In this document: piece by piece, positions 32,714 through 44,579 of the stretch
Position numbering within the stretch: the stretch's first letter is position 1
Layout: each line of letters starts with the position of its first letter
Origin: Heliocidaris erythrogramma
Lineage: Eukaryota; Echinodermata; Echinoidea; Camarodonta; Echinometridae
DNA: 64,000 bases
NCBI GenBank assembly: GCA_025617745.1
Contig: CM046867.1
Coordinates: 29,132,705 to 29,196,704 of the forward strand
Reading direction: 5' to 3'
The notes under the pieces: generated by a model
What the model saw: only the letters and a program-made list of their open reading frames with translations
What the model was told of the DNA's origin: nothing
Database searches by the model: none
Translations under genes and position numbers: made by a program

Positions 32714-33780
32714 CATTTATTCGGCAAAGACAAAATCAAGAAAGCAGTGAATTTTCTTGATGACATGGAGTTGTACATGAACCATTGGAAACCCTTCTGG
32801 TTAGGAAAATATTTTTAATCCTCGAGCTAAATTGCTTCCTTTCATTATAAAAATCCCCATATATGATGGAAAATACATAACAGGCGTATACATATATTCT
32901 AAAATTTGAAATTTATAGATTTCTTTTTAAATTCTCTGGTTTTGCTATTTAGAAATTTGCTTGCCTGACAGAGCAGAACATAATTTATGCAACGCGCATT
33001 CTGGCTTTTTAAGTCTATTATCTCAAAGCAGGTGAATGCATAGTTTGTCACTATTGACGCTCTGGAAAGTCATCTGGCATAAATTTGAATTAATTCGCTC
33101 CGTCATGTACGTCATAGTATATATCAATAAAATAGACATATATTGAGTAAAATCGTAATTTTCAAAGAAATATAAAACACATTTTCGTTTTTAGAATATA
33201 TTTATATATCTGTTAAATATTTTAAATCTCAAATTGGGATTTTGTATCAGGAAGAAAGACAATTTTGCATTCGGATTAAAAATATCTCTATGTACACATC
33301 AAGAAAATGGCAGCCCCCTGGTATGGCTAGCAAACGATAAATCTTGCTGAGAAAATCTTGATTTATACCTATCTCTTACATTTTAATGCAAAACTGCGTA
33401 GGACAACAAGAAGGAATAGATTACATCTTTGAATATAAGCACATATATATTAGGAGGTTAATTCCCCTTTAACTAACTATAACCCGAAGGTCTTCTTTTC
33501 CAATCCATGTACCGAATTGGATGTACAGATGTACGGTATTAGTGACAGTTAAAAGTGACACACTTGGAACTTTCACTTATGGTTAGGCATGGCCATAATT
33601 GTATCAAACGCAAATCTTCCTTTTCATCGCATCTATAATCAGTCTATACATCAGTACCTAAAATAAAAATAATAATAATAATAATAATAATATTAATATT
33701 AGATGAAATAATCATCATTACCCCGGAGTCAGAAGAAATTAACGAATTGCAATTAACGCCCCTCTGACTGTCAGTGCAGT
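32550..33780. other. intergenic, no gene recognised
   Basis: AT-rich, with (TTA)n at 32680-32715 and (AAT)n at 33664-33700. A diverged hairpin at 33724-33769 relates to 6431-6494. Confidence 0.4.
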
Positions 33781-33784
33781 AATA

Positions 33785-33985
33785 TACCGTTTATACTTCT
33801 TGAACAAAAGTTTCTCTGGACGACTCATAAGCTTGCCAGGGGCTTTCTTGGCATAGCAATAAGTAATGTATGCAAAATTGATTCCGTCTATATAGATGCT
33901 ATTATGCATAGAAGGTGCACTTAATAGTTGCTAACTAGGGGTTCTGGAGAAAAATATGCATAAATTGAAATACATTAGTAAACTG
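33785..33985. mobile_element. MITE copy lacking the nested insertion
   Basis: TGAACAAAAGTTTCTCTGGA..CTTGCCAGGGGCTT..GTGCACTTAATAGTTGCTAA..GGTTCTGGAG..TTAGTAAACTGGG aligns with 16240-16390 joined to 17188-17240. Confidence 0.7.
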
Positions 33986-34291
33986 GGCCCTGTTTCATAA
34001 AACTTGTCATCAATGAAAAGTTGCAGTAACTGTTATGAGCTACTGAATCCTTACATCTGATTGGCTGAGAGCAAATTTGTCCAGGTCTATTAAAGTCTAA
34101 GCAATCGTTCACACGAAAGTGATACATGTATTTTATTGTCAGTGCAAAGCATACATAGTTGGCCAGTCGGATGTAGTGCCTACCATTTGGAGGACGGTCG
34201 CTTGTGGGTAATTTCCATGAAATACCGCTTCCGGCTTCATTGAAAGTACTTCAAATGCAAAAGTGGATTGCGTACTCGATTAAAATAATAC

Positions 34292-34356
34292 CCAATCAGA
34301 TCCCCACACGCCAAAACGTCACACAGCAAAACATTCCATATGACATCCATAAATAT
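34292..34356 (+). promoter_or_regulatory. possible core promoter of copy B
   Basis: CCAAT at 34292-34296 and an AT-rich TATA-like CATAAATAT at 34348-34356 lie ~215 and ~155 bp before the start codon at 34509. Position is plausible for a promoter, but these words are common in AT-rich DNA. Confidence 0.25.
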
Positions 34357-34508
34357 TGGGACAGCCATGTGAGAGTGACACTCCCCCTCGGACCGAGCTA
34401 CCTTTCATCATCAACAGTGAAGATATTACTCTCCAGCTCTGCAACACTAACGCTCACTTATTATATTCTTTTGCCAAAAGTCATCACCGAAGAAACTAAC
34501 CAGATATC

Positions 34509-34583
34509 ATGGCGATTATGCAAAGCTGTTGTTGTTTTTCGAACGTTAGGAGTGGATCTCTGGCGTGTGGTGTCTACTCCCTG
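34509..34583 (+). CDS. copy B exon 1 with start codon
   Basis: 25 codons, phase 0 at the end, donor CTG|GTGAGT. Encodes MAIMQSCCCFSNVRSGSLAC then GVYSL. The Cys-rich start followed by VRSGS and a hydrophobic run is what a LAPTM4-type N-terminus looks like, and it joins in frame to ISSAIYLAVW of the next exon. No copy A counterpart is in the window to confirm it. Confidence 0.65.
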
Positions 34584-34627
34584 GTGAGTGACTCTTCTTT
34601 CGCTAAGACATCTAAAATTATTGATTA

Positions 34628-34916
34628 TAATAATAATAATTTATGTCCATTTATATAGCACAGCTACTACACAAATATACTCTACTGCGCTTAATACAAA
34701 GTATCACATTATTACCCCGGCTTTAGCCGAGCCGCCATGATAGCGCTAAGCCATTCAAGGAATTTCTTCCTACCGGGTACCCATTTACTTCACCTGGGTG
34801 GAGAGTGGCAAATGTAGATGAATGTCTTGCCAAAGGACATTAGCGCCGCGTCGGAATTCGAACCGCGAACCATGTGATCCAGAGTCCGGTGACTATCCAC
34901 TAGACCACGACACCTC
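34628..34916 (-). repeat. tRNA-headed SINE with (ATT)n tail, minus strand
   Basis: Minus-strand head GAGGTGTCGTGGTCTAGTGG..TTCGCGGTTCGAATTCCG (A-box and B-box), body with ACCCGGTAGGAAGAAATTCC, and 3' trinucleotide tail at 34628-34643. Same family as 59622-60004. Inserted about 45 bp after the exon 1 donor. Confidence 0.75.
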
Positions 34917-35170
34917 TATGATTTTTATCTATTATTTGCTTCTGTCAAATAATACATTATTCAGAAGGTGGAGTGGGAACGTTGGGCCAACATCGAACAG
35001 AAGAAGAATGAGACATCCCCCATTAGTCAACTTCATCATAGACCAATAAGAAGAAACATTATCGTAATGAGTTGAAACATTGTTGACTGCTTCCTCATAA
35101 TTTTGTATCTCCTGTAATATTAAAAGTGTTATCGTGTCATCTGCCAAATTTGTCATTCCATTACTTAATA

Positions 35171-35366
35171 CCTGTTGCACACGAGACGTCATTTCGCAGA
35201 CGTAGAACTGCGTCAATTACTGGCGCAATCTCTGACGCGCAATGAGAGAGACGTCATACAAATAGTAAATGCAAAATTTAACAGTGCAAAAATGCTGGCG
35301 TATTCTTTCACAGGATTGATTAGCGCAGGTAGTAACGCAATAGAAATGACGTCTCGTGTGCAGCGG
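35171..35366. mobile_element. MITE with TGCACACGAGACGTCATTT termini
   Basis: TTGCACACGAGACGTCATTT at 35175-35194 and its inverse AAATGACGTCTCGTGTGCA at 35344-35362. Inner words GACGTAGAACTGCGTCA recur in the copy at 43961-44171. Confidence 0.75.
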
Positions 35367-35954
35367 CTTTTGATAAATATACGTTATTCTCCCGCTTCTG
35401 CAATTTATTTCAATGTAACGATTTCCATTCAAATCTAAGAAACAAATTCTTTTCCAGCTGTTCGTATTTCAAAAACTGTCACTGCCCTAATCATGATGAT
35501 GGTTGCTCCATGTGGTCTATAACTATGCCAAAAATTGGATCGAAGCCCGAGTATTGTAAACGTAGTTAATGTTGTCGCTATTACCTGAGTGTATTTCAAA
35601 TTTGATTGAAGATAAAACTGAATGATGGCCTTCAGCCGTTAAGTTTGTAATCCATTCATGTAATGACTGGAATACCACACAAAAGCACAACACGATAAAT
35701 AAAAATGTAACCGTATGTAATACTCATTTCTTGATATTTAGATTATGAGTATGTGCATTTGTTTGAATATAACATAAGTATATATCAACATTAATCTTTA
35801 AGATAACAAATAGTTCGAGCAAATATCATCGGTGACAACAAAATTTCAACTATTTTCTTTGCTCTTTAAGGATAAGTGCATACAAGTTCTTAATTCCCTT
35901 TCAACTGAATTTTTGCATACTAATTTTGTTCAAAATATACACCTAAGCGTTAAT

Positions 35955-36200
35955 ATATCATTTGTTGGCATTTTAATTCTACTGTACACTATAAAGTAGT
36001 TGATAAATCTTAGCTTAACACATGTTGACAAGATGTATATGGGTAATTTCACGGTAAATGTTCACTTGACAAAATATATCATTTTTGGCATTTGAATACT
36101 ACTGTACACTATAAAGTAGTTGATAAATCTTAGCTTAACACATTTTCATATAAAAAGCCTAAATTGAAACATGTTGACAAGAGGTATTATGGGAAGTTTC
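35955..36200. repeat. tandem duplication of ~120 bp
   Basis: CTACTGTACACTATAAAGTA..TTGATAAATCTTAGCTTAAC occurs twice, ~120 bp apart. The second copy has ~30 extra bases before CATGTTGACAAGA. Confidence 0.75.
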
Positions 36201-37562
36201 ATAAAATTAGCAATAACTTCAGAAATATTTGTGCTTCCGTGACATGTTTAGTATCAAACAAAAAAAGCTTAACAAGTTCTTTAATTCAACTGGTATATTA
36301 ATATGATTCAGGTAAATTTGGGTATTATTTTCTTCGAAAAACTCACTTTTTTAGCAAACAGCAGTGATAATTTTGGTCAAACCATTTTATCTTTGGGTCT
36401 CATTATTTCACACCACAAGCATTTCAGATTTGATTTTTTTTTTTTAAATTGTGATGAATGAAACAAAGATTACTGATATGAGGTTGGCATGAGCCACTAT
36501 AGATATTTTAAAGCAAAGTCATAGGGGTTTTGAAAGAGCGAACAAAAGTGTCATGTCCGTTACGACACTTTTCTAGCTCTGACAAAGAAATGTGTAGTCT
36601 AATTGTTTTACAAACTATATTTATGTTTAGAGCATGAATACATGCTTTTGTTATTACCTACATTAGACGCATTGAAACTAAAAACTCTTCAAGGAGTGGA
36701 AAATCCTTGTCCATTTTGTGTCGTGTCCATTTAAAGAGTCCATTTTCTCTTTAACTATCCAGTGGAATATTGTGAAATTTGCTGTGCATATCCCTGATAG
36801 TCAAACGCGTCTGATTCACTTACTGAAATATGTTTTAGGACTTGATTTTGCTTATCACTTTTTTTTAAATAACCAGAAATAAATCTGAATGTCATGTCAG
36901 TTACGCTGGAATTGACCATATCAAAATGAAACTTGTTAAATGTTGTTCACTGAGTGGACTGTTTCCGATATTGATGACGCCGTAGGAGGAATGCTGAAAA
37001 TGAGAAGGCTGGTAAACAGCAGAGAAGAGAATGTAGAGTTAAGCGAATAAGGCGAAAGAGACAATCAAAATAAAATTTTACTTTTACTGTTAACGATACT
37101 ATTGGTAAAGCAATTTACTTTTATACATTTGGCTATGATTCATTGAATTAACTGAATAGAACGCATCCGAAAAGTGCAAGAGCCTCGTATTTTGTCTTAG
37201 CGTGTCAGAGATTTTGGACTGAAAAGGCACCTGAAACTGAAAATGTAAGAATTATTATTTTGCACGTCGGAGATCTTTGGAACTGTTCACCTATGCAAAA
37301 GAATCCTGGAGCCGTCATGGATCAAATGCAATCCAATCTTTGGTATTCTCATTAAACATGTTAAAATATCTGCAAAAATGTTTATTTCACCCATATATCC
37401 TCTATCAAAAATAATGTTTTTACCAGTTTCCGTGTTCGTGTTTGTCTGATCGGACCCAGAGTCACGTCTTTCGGATGCTAATGATATATCTATTATTCTT
37501 TAAGAGAACCGCATATTTTTCAAAATATGTATAATTGAAATTTTATAATTCATGGGTGCGAG

Positions 37563-37567
<5 letters not shown>
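36201..37567. other. intron 1 of copy B, no feature recognised
   Basis: AT-rich; no coding signal, no clear repeat that I can assign. Confidence 0.35.

Positions 37568-37606
<39 letters not shown>
37568..37606. repeat. (AT)n microsatellite
   Basis: Pure AT tract in intron 1 of copy B. Confidence 0.9.
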
Positions 37607-37610
<4 letters not shown>

Positions 37611-37980
37611 ATATAGAGAGATTTTAAATGGGAGACCGTATAGATGAAATATAATTAAAATAAAGTTCACTCAGAGAATAATGACACAGCAGATATATTC
37701 ACAGGTTGATTTCCACAAGCGCTTTCAATTTATATCTTCAGGTGGAATGATCGTACCTGTAAGTAACATGCGTTTATATACATTAAAAAAGCAAGGTAGA
37801 CATATTAATTGCAGTACAAAAGTCTTTAAAATCTCAGTTATTCAAGTTCCGAGGTACAGCCGGATATGAAGAGATAAGGAGGTACAGGAAAGCCGAAACA
37901 GATGTTCAATAATAGTAGCGGGCAGAATGAATGGAGAGAGAAAACAAAAGACGAGGGTAGCTGGCGAGGGTTATTTTTTA

Positions 37981-38565
37981 AAGGGCAATCCAACCTTGGT
38001 AATAAGTTGATTTGTGTGAAAGCCAAAAATAAGAAAAACAGGATGGTGAAAGTTTGAAAGAAATCGGACAAGGAATAAGAAAGTTATGGATGTTTGAAAA
38101 ATGAGATCACTACATCTATGCGAATCTCAAATCGGCAATTTGGTGAGTCGATTGTGACATACTCGTGGACAACTCTCCCATTTGTCGTACACAAATTTAT
38201 CATTAATTTGCGGTTTTCTCCGAAGCGCCTTTAACCTCGGGGCAGTACTCAAAATTTATTGGAGATAGCATATTGTTATAGGTCCTCATGAAAGAAAAAG
38301 ATTCTACTAATTAAAACATTTTGAAAAAAGTGACATTTTAGTCATTTTATGTGTTGGAGCGAATGGAGGAGTTGTCCACAGCTGCATCACAGTGACATTA
38401 CCTATTCGGCCAATTTGAAATTCCCATATGTATAGTGATTACAACTTTCAAAAATTCATAACTTTCTTATTGCTTGTCCGATTTCGTTTAAACTTTCACC
38501 AAACTGCTTCTCTGATATTTCCTCTTTCTTTCAAAGCAACTTGCTATTAAGGTTGGATTTCCCTT
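37981..38565. mobile_element. 585-bp inverted-repeat element (AAGGGCAATCCAACC ends)
   Basis: AAGGGCAATCCAACCTTGGT at 37981 and inverse AAGGTTGGATTTCCCTT at the right. Arms ~170 bp include GAAAGTTTGAAAGAAATCGG / CCGATTTCGTTTAAACTTTC. A half-copy (TTATTCCTTGTCCGATTTTG) is near 42730-42760. No coding region. Confidence 0.75.
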
Positions 38566-38880
38566 CAATACATAACGCCAAATCGGTATCAATAGAGTGT
38601 AAGAATAATGATAAATTGAATGGCCGTATTTCAAACATGGTGTGAGTAACTGGACTGAATACTGTGCGGGTCTCCTTTATTTCCAGTGTGCATGTATTTC
38701 TTAGGATTTTTCTTACATAGAGATCAGAGATGAAAGATTGTTAACGAGGCAAAAATTCTACGTAGATTATACTACGGAATGTATAATAGTACACATATAT
38801 ATATATGAAAAAAAAATATATACCACAGTGCGTTTGGAGAAACATATAACCGTATAAAAGATCAAAGATCTATTTTAAAT

Positions 38881-39180
38881 TTACATAGCGTTGAGTGAAG
38901 GTTTAAATTTATTTATAAAAAACTCTTCTTTCAGGCAACGTTTAACTTTATCATCATCATTCATTTTGTAAAATGGGGTGATTAAAAAATTGGGTTCTAA
39001 AGAACCAGCACATTTTTCTAGGTTCTCAGTCAATTTTAATTGTCTATATTCTTTCTGTCTTATTTGTTGACGATGAACCCTAACTCTGTTACGAAGACCG
39101 TCCCCCGTCTCGCCAATGTATTGCTGTTTACAGCCAATAATCTCCCCTTGATACGGGGTGCACTTTACAAGAAATAATGA
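38881..39180 (-). pseudogene. GIY-YIG endonuclease fragment, Penelope-like
   Basis: Minus-strand reading frame of 99 codons between stops, with no early ATG. Reads LFLVKCTPYQGEIIGCKQQY then IGETGDGLRNRVRVHRQQIR, and ends ITPFYKM..KRCLKEEFFINKFKPSLN. YIGET with a downstream R..R..H and a Glu in KEEFFINKF fits a GIY-YIG nuclease core. It differs from the GIY-YIG domain at 7900-8249, so it belongs to another subfamily. No RT part is visible next to it, so it is a solitary fragment in intron 1 of copy B. Confidence 0.7.
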
Positions 39181-39482
39181 TTAAGGGATAAACAGAATTA
39201 GATCCGCTCAAAACCGGTGATATGCATGTGATCGCGACCTGGCCAACAGCGCGCATCACATGTGGGTTGATACACATTTCCAATGGTATAAAGAAACAAC
39301 TATACCAGCACCCTGAAATTTGTAACATAATTAGTGAATAAGGCCAGGTTATAGTGAAATGACTATGTCAACCATGGTACCGTGAGTATATTTCTTGACT
39401 GGTTTATTGTTATGCAAAAAACAAAGTTTCAACGGAACATGTAGGCCTAAATCAAGAAACAACTATACTATTTGTGAGCCTA

Positions 39483-39797
39483 GGGGTGTTTCATAAAGCT
39501 GTTCGCAAAGTTACGCATGACTCTACGAACGACTTGAATATGAAGTGCCAGAAAGGATCTCCAAAGTTTTTCCTGATGTTTTAACAGAGTGTGACTGTAT
39601 TTCCAATAACCTGAATTGAATTATGGCAAAAATATACTTTGCATTTAAAAATGTTTGTTATAATAAAAATGTTAATCTACATCTGCACAGTACAACTTTA
39701 GTTGATGCAAATGATTGAGCATCCCATTTCACTTGGCATATTTAAGTCATTCGTAAAGTCATGCGTAACTTTACGAAAAGCTTTATGAAACACTCCC
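39483..39797. mobile_element. MITE with GGGTGTTTCATAAAGCTGTT termini, full copy
   Basis: GGGGTGTTTCATAAAGCTGT..AAAGTTACGCATGACTC on the left, and inverse ..CATGCGTAACTTTACGAAAA..CTTTATGAAACACTCCC on the right. Arms ~55 bp, ~200-bp interior. Confidence 0.8.
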
Positions 39798-40077
39798 TTG
39801 TCACTTAGGTCAGGTACAAGAAGTAACAAAGTTTATTGCAATTTGAGTACATTTATTGATTTTTATTCCAAGTTCTTATGATTTATCATGATTTATTATG
39901 ATTGTATGTTCATATATTTACAATCATTAAATATAGGTACCTCAATAATGGTAAATACAAGTAAAGTTTGGTTTAACACAAAGAAAAAAAAATAATGAAA
40001 ACTAGAGTTGAACAAGTACAACTAAACAGGTAGGCTGTAGAACAGTCATGAAAATTAGGAATGAGTGCCATTTACCA

Positions 40078-40325
40078 GGGGGTTCGCTTGCTATACATGA
40101 GGATCGCTATTCATAGAAAACCGCTATTAATTTAACACGCGTTATGAATAGCGGTCCCTTTAAATAATTATGAATTGAAGTCCTTATGAATAGCGAGGTG
40201 ATTTGTCTACGGTTTGCTCGCTATTTAGAAGGACCGCTATTCATACAAAACCGATATTCATTTAGTTACGCGTTATGGGTAGGGGTCCTTATGAATAAGT
40301 GGTCCTTATGAATAGCGGTCCTAAA
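40078..40325. repeat. GACCGCTATTCATAAGG minisatellite, copy 1
   Basis: Degenerate units of AGGACCGCTATTCATA / TATGAATAGCGGTCCT in both orientations. Unit order matches 60547-60945 (both have AAAACCGATATTCATTTA and ACGCGTTATG in the same places). Confidence 0.8.
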
Positions 40326-40329
40326 GGAG

Positions 40330-41000
40330 CCGTCGCATATCCAAAACTGAGCCCGCCCGACTTCTGTGCGAGCTCAAAATGGCATTTTCGACCGGAATAC
40401 GGCCGGAATGCGGCCGGTGTCTGCTCGAACACAGCGGGCTCCGCCGCGTTTTATAGAGGTCGGCCGACGTCCGAAGGGCACCGAAACCTGCTCCCAATTC
40501 AGCGATTTTCCAGTGGCAATTTTTGAGGTGGCAGAGCTCTTAAACAGGTCCCCCGGAGACCGCTCGGGCTTTGGAAAACATTCGATCGATATTCGGGCAG
40601 CAATCGGACGATTTTAGACCATTCTTTGGCTTCAAAATTCGGACGGGGGTCGAGCGCACTCCGTGCTGGTGTCGGGTCGGAGTCGGGCGACTTCTACGGG
40701 ACCCGGCCGGGCTTTTCCTCTCAACTCAGGAATTTTTCCCCTTGGGTATACTCATAATATAATTATGATATAATTACTTTTAATGTAATTATATTATACT
40801 ATATTATAATTATATTATACTTTAACGTAGAATAAAGGCTCTTCTTGCTCCAAACAGACGATATTTTCGAGACACGGAGGCGTCGGAGGACGCTATACAG
40901 GACGTCGGGCGGAACTCGCCCGGGTGTCGGATGGACACCGACAGAACTAGTGATCATCGACCGAAACTCGGACGGCGTCCGCCCTTATGTCGAGGGGCAC
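40330..41000. other. GC-rich block of unknown nature
   Basis: 40330-40730 and 40865-41000 are strongly GC-rich (GACCGGAATACGGCCGGAAT, GGTGTCGGGTCGGAGTCGGG, GGACGTCGGGCGGAACTCGC), split by an AT-rich palindromic stretch (40755-40820). Repeated CGG/CGA words suggest a dispersed repeat and not a gene. Short open frames here lack motifs. Confidence 0.4.
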
Positions 41001-41004
41001 TCAT

Positions 41005-41175
41005 CAGATTTGAAAAGGGGCACTTATTATGATGGGGAAAGGGCTTAAAATGCAAAGAAAAAAAAAGAGACACTTATCAGAAGGGGAAAAGAGCAGTTAT
41101 AGAAGAGAAAATGGGGCACTTTAATATCAGAGTGAAGATGGGCACCTTTCCAAAAGTAAACAGGGGCACTTTACG
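41005..41175. repeat. GGGGCACTTATCAGAAGGGG minisatellite
   Basis: ~30-bp units, inverse relatives of the array at 15295-15560. Confidence 0.6.
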
Positions 41176-41179
41176 GTTG

Positions 41180-43025
41180 TCGATCGGTCTACTGAGATAA
41201 TCCCAGGATATATTCCAATAATAGCCTAGGTAATGAGCAGTGAAAAAATGTAATAATAATGAAGCTATATTTTGGAAGTCGCGATCCTCTCAGTGTACTT
41301 TCTGTGTCGATACAATTATGGTAACTGCTGTTTGAAGTAACACGAAACAGCGTCAGTTAAAAAGTACGATGAACTCATGTCTGCGTGGGAGAGGGACTTC
41401 GAAAGACATATTCCAGTTTCTGGTTCGGTTCTGTTTTTCAACGTTGAAATGTGGGAAATCAGATTGTTGGTGTGTGACCTCCAAATTCACAGTAGGTTAG
41501 TTATAATCATTGGGTGATTATAAAAGGGCAGTGTATCATGACTCATAATCATGGCATTGAATAATTTTCCACTGTTAATGAATAATATGAAACATGAAGT
41601 CTAGACATGATCAATACATGAGCCAATTGATATTGAACCTGCATTGTTGTTATAATTTGCATTGTAAAATGATACCAGAGACGTACTCAGCATAACCCTC
41701 ACAGACCTAGCGTACTGCCCATGCCCCCAATTACAGGCCCCCAAATAAAAAAGCTTAACAAAAACAAAACAACCCCACTTGCGTCGCAAGCACGGGTCTG
41801 CACGTTTTTCAAAGCACGTAGGAGCACACAAGGAGACTGCTGGACATATGTGTGGCTACGTGTTCAGATGAACGCACGTGACATGTGCAGGCATCGTACT
41901 TCCTGCACGCGCTTCTTGCGACCATCGCACCGGCTCCTTGCGGAGGTCTCAGGAAGCCCAAGGCTCCATACGGAGCCGTGACATGTCGCGCGTCTGTTGC
42001 ACGTCGGTTGCACGGTACCTGTACGGGTCTCTTTGTTGTTTATAAAAAGAAAATCTGAACTATCACAAACGTAATTTCAAATTTATCATAATGAGTATTT
42101 TACAATGCTGTATGATGCTTTATTATTCTTGAACGATTGAATATTAACTCCAAATTATATAGAAAATGGATTTATATTGTAGATTTATATACATGTAGAT
42201 CTGCCGAGACGTTAAATATCCCCCCGCTTTTCCCCGTTTCAGAGAGAGAAAGTGTCATTAATATTACAGCTATTATCTTTATCAAATCAGCCAAGTTTAT
42301 TCAGATCAAGTTTCGACATTGTTTTGTGAACCTAAAAAAAACAGTTGAACGAGCAAACAGGCAAATCCAGATTAAAAAGAACGATTATTTAGATTTCAAG
42401 TTTGATTATACACTTTAACAAGACCCTTCCAAGTGTGTGACGTGCTATTGTCTGTTTTCCCGCTAAAATCAGGAAACAATAACGACATGATCGATCATCC
42501 TTGAACACTGGAGTTCTATGCACAAAATTATCAAAAATATTCCCTTTGTCCATTTTAATGATATCACAGACTTTTTGTCCATGATAATTCATAGGTAATA
42601 TAGGTCATGTCCTTCCATGAAAATTGTCTGTTTTCACCATAAGAATCGAGAAAAGGGGTATTTTGAGTAATTCGTGTACAAAACAAACGGACAAGTTCTC
42701 CATGTACGCCATCACACATTAATAACTTTTTTATTCCTTGTCCGATTTTGCTCAAACTTTCATCAGACTTCATTTTCCCATGTGAGATATCGAAAAGTAA
42801 TATCCCACGGGGCTCCATCCAGCGAATCTGTATTGTCTACAAGGGGTAGGTTTCCGGGAAAGAGGGGGGGGGGGGGCATTTGTCCTTGAATTATTTTAAT
42901 ATATACACATTGGTGTGTATAACGTTTTATCCATCTATTTCTATCCCCCGTGTCTTTTGTTATTATTCGGGATTATCTGTCTTTCGAACCTTACAATTTT
43001 ATATGTTGTTTTTTTTTCTTCGCAG
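41180..43025. other. intron 1 of copy B, mostly unrecognised
   Basis: GC-rich stretch at 41765-42010 (words such as GACATGTCGCGCGTCTGTTG) of unknown nature. 42550-42790 resembles one arm of the element at 37981-38565. GGGGTAGGTTTCCGGGAAAG with a G-run at 42844-42877 recalls the end of the 15-bp arrays. Ends with a poly-T acceptor tract for the exon at 43026. Confidence 0.45.
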
Positions 43026-43107
43026 ATATCCAGTGCCATATACCTGGCGGTATGGTCATATGACCTGGCTTCGTACATCTCCTTGATCAACGGAAATGGA
43101 TTAACAG
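43026..43107 (+). CDS. copy B exon 2
   Basis: 82 nt, acceptor TTCTTCGCAG, donor GTAATA, ends in phase 1. Reads ISSAIYLAVWSYDLASYISL then INGNGLT. Matches the copy A exon at 371-437. Confidence 0.8.
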
Positions 43108-43599
43108 GTAATATATTTATTTTACTAACACAAACTAAAGCCGGTGTCATTTGGGTTGCATCATTACCTGCGCTAATCGAGTCGTGAAGGCAATAAAAGT
43201 ATTGTTTGCGCTGTTCATTTTTGCAATCACTTTTAAAATGATATCACTGTTTCATCACGCGCAAAAGACCCCCGAAAAGACCGTACACGTTTTACTGACG
43301 CGGTCCTAGCGACAGCAAAGGACGCCTTGTGTCAGCTGTGCTTAATGCTCAATAATAGTCGTTGCACACACTGCGCCATTTGCCCATCCGCATCAGCGAA
43401 TGGCGCTGTTTTGGGGGCACCGTGTGAGAGTGATTATCATACAAATGGTGAATAGCACCGGCAGCGGTACGATCAGCTCTCTCTTTGCCTACAAAGTGAC
43501 TTTGACGGACCCTGTTCGAAACTGAATCACGTCTTAAGGTCGATCTCCAGAGGTAAATTATCATATCTGAATGATACACGTCTTTATAAAAGCCTGACA

Positions 43600-43742
43600 T
43601 AATAATAATAATTGGTGCCTTTTTGTATAACGCAAAAATGAGGATAAATGTCTTGCGAAATGACGTTAGTGCCGGGCTGGGATTCGAACCCTGAAACCTT
43701 TGATTGAGAGTCGAGTGAGTGCGCCACTATACTACGACACCT
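43600..43742 (-). repeat. shortened tRNA-headed SINE, minus strand
   Basis: Minus-strand head GGAGGTGTCGTAGTATAGTG..GGTTCGAATCCCAGCCCGG with (AAT)n at the + strand left edge. Most of the body is deleted. Confidence 0.65.
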
Positions 43743-43960
43743 CCACATTGCTCTGTTGTAAATTCACTCAGCGGATAATTCCATACACTAGCCGAATTCC
43801 TAACTTCAACCAGGGACCTAATCCTAACAATAACCTAACCTAACACCCAATCGCAACATTAAACCTCAACTCTATTCCTTTTACTAATCAAACCCCTCAG
43901 CAAATTTCACCGGAGCTATGTCGGATCACCATGATTACCTTTCGGAATATTGACTGTTAA

Positions 43961-44171
43961 GCCTGCTGCACACGAGACGTCATTGTGCCTGACGTGGAAC
44001 TGCGTCACAACTGTTGTGGTCTTTGACGAGCCTTTTGAGGGTGACATTGTTAAAAATATTGCAAAATGAACAGTGCAAATATTGTGTTCAATTACTAGCG
44101 TTTGTGCCATTTGCCTTCATAGGCTTTATTGTCGCTTATTGACACAAAATAAAGCCTCTTGTGTAACGGGC
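43961..44171. mobile_element. MITE with GCACACGAGACGTCATT terminus, second copy
   Basis: Left end CTGCTGCACACGAGACGTCA well kept, right end CTCTTGTGTAACGGGC diverged. Ends ~47 bp before exon 3, close to the branch-point/polypyrimidine region. Confidence 0.65.
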
Positions 44172-44218
44172 ATTACTTTTTTTTCCTCTACATGTACTTC
44201 TTCATGATTCCTTCAAAG

Positions 44219-44322
44219 GAAACGGTGCTGCTGATAGTGTCTATGCTGCATACATTATCGCCATCGTAGTCGCCGTCTTCCTTTTCATCGCATCCATTGT
44301 TCTACTGGTGGGCGTTTCAAAT
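44219..44322 (+). CDS. copy B exon 3
   Basis: 104 nt, acceptor TTCCTTCAAAG, donor GTAAGT. Reads NGAADSVYAAYIIAIVVAVF then LFIASIVLLVGVSN. Second hydrophobic span. The only strong difference from copy A is the shorter polar lead. Confidence 0.85.
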
Positions 44323-44344
44323 GTAAGTCATGAAGATGAGTGAT

Positions 44345-44349
44345 AGTGA

Positions 44350-44394
<45 letters not shown>

Positions 44395-44409
44395 GGATAG
44401 AGAGAGAGA

Positions 44410-44440
<31 letters not shown>
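44345..44440. repeat. (GA)n microsatellite
   Basis: GA tract at the same distance from the exon as in copy A (1307-1450). Confidence 0.9.
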
Positions 44441-44579
44441 GAGGGGTGGGGGTCCTGTGTCATCCGTACCATTTTATTGGTATTTAAACCAATCAAACAT
44501 ACAAAATAATAACATAATACAGTCGCACAATTTCCCGTAATTAGAAACTATAAATAAGGTTACATTTTTTCTGCCAACT

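Noticed and set aside
34204-34587. 127-residue open frame overlapping copy B exon 1
   Set aside because: It is in a different frame from the exon that joins correctly to the next conserved exon and has no motif.
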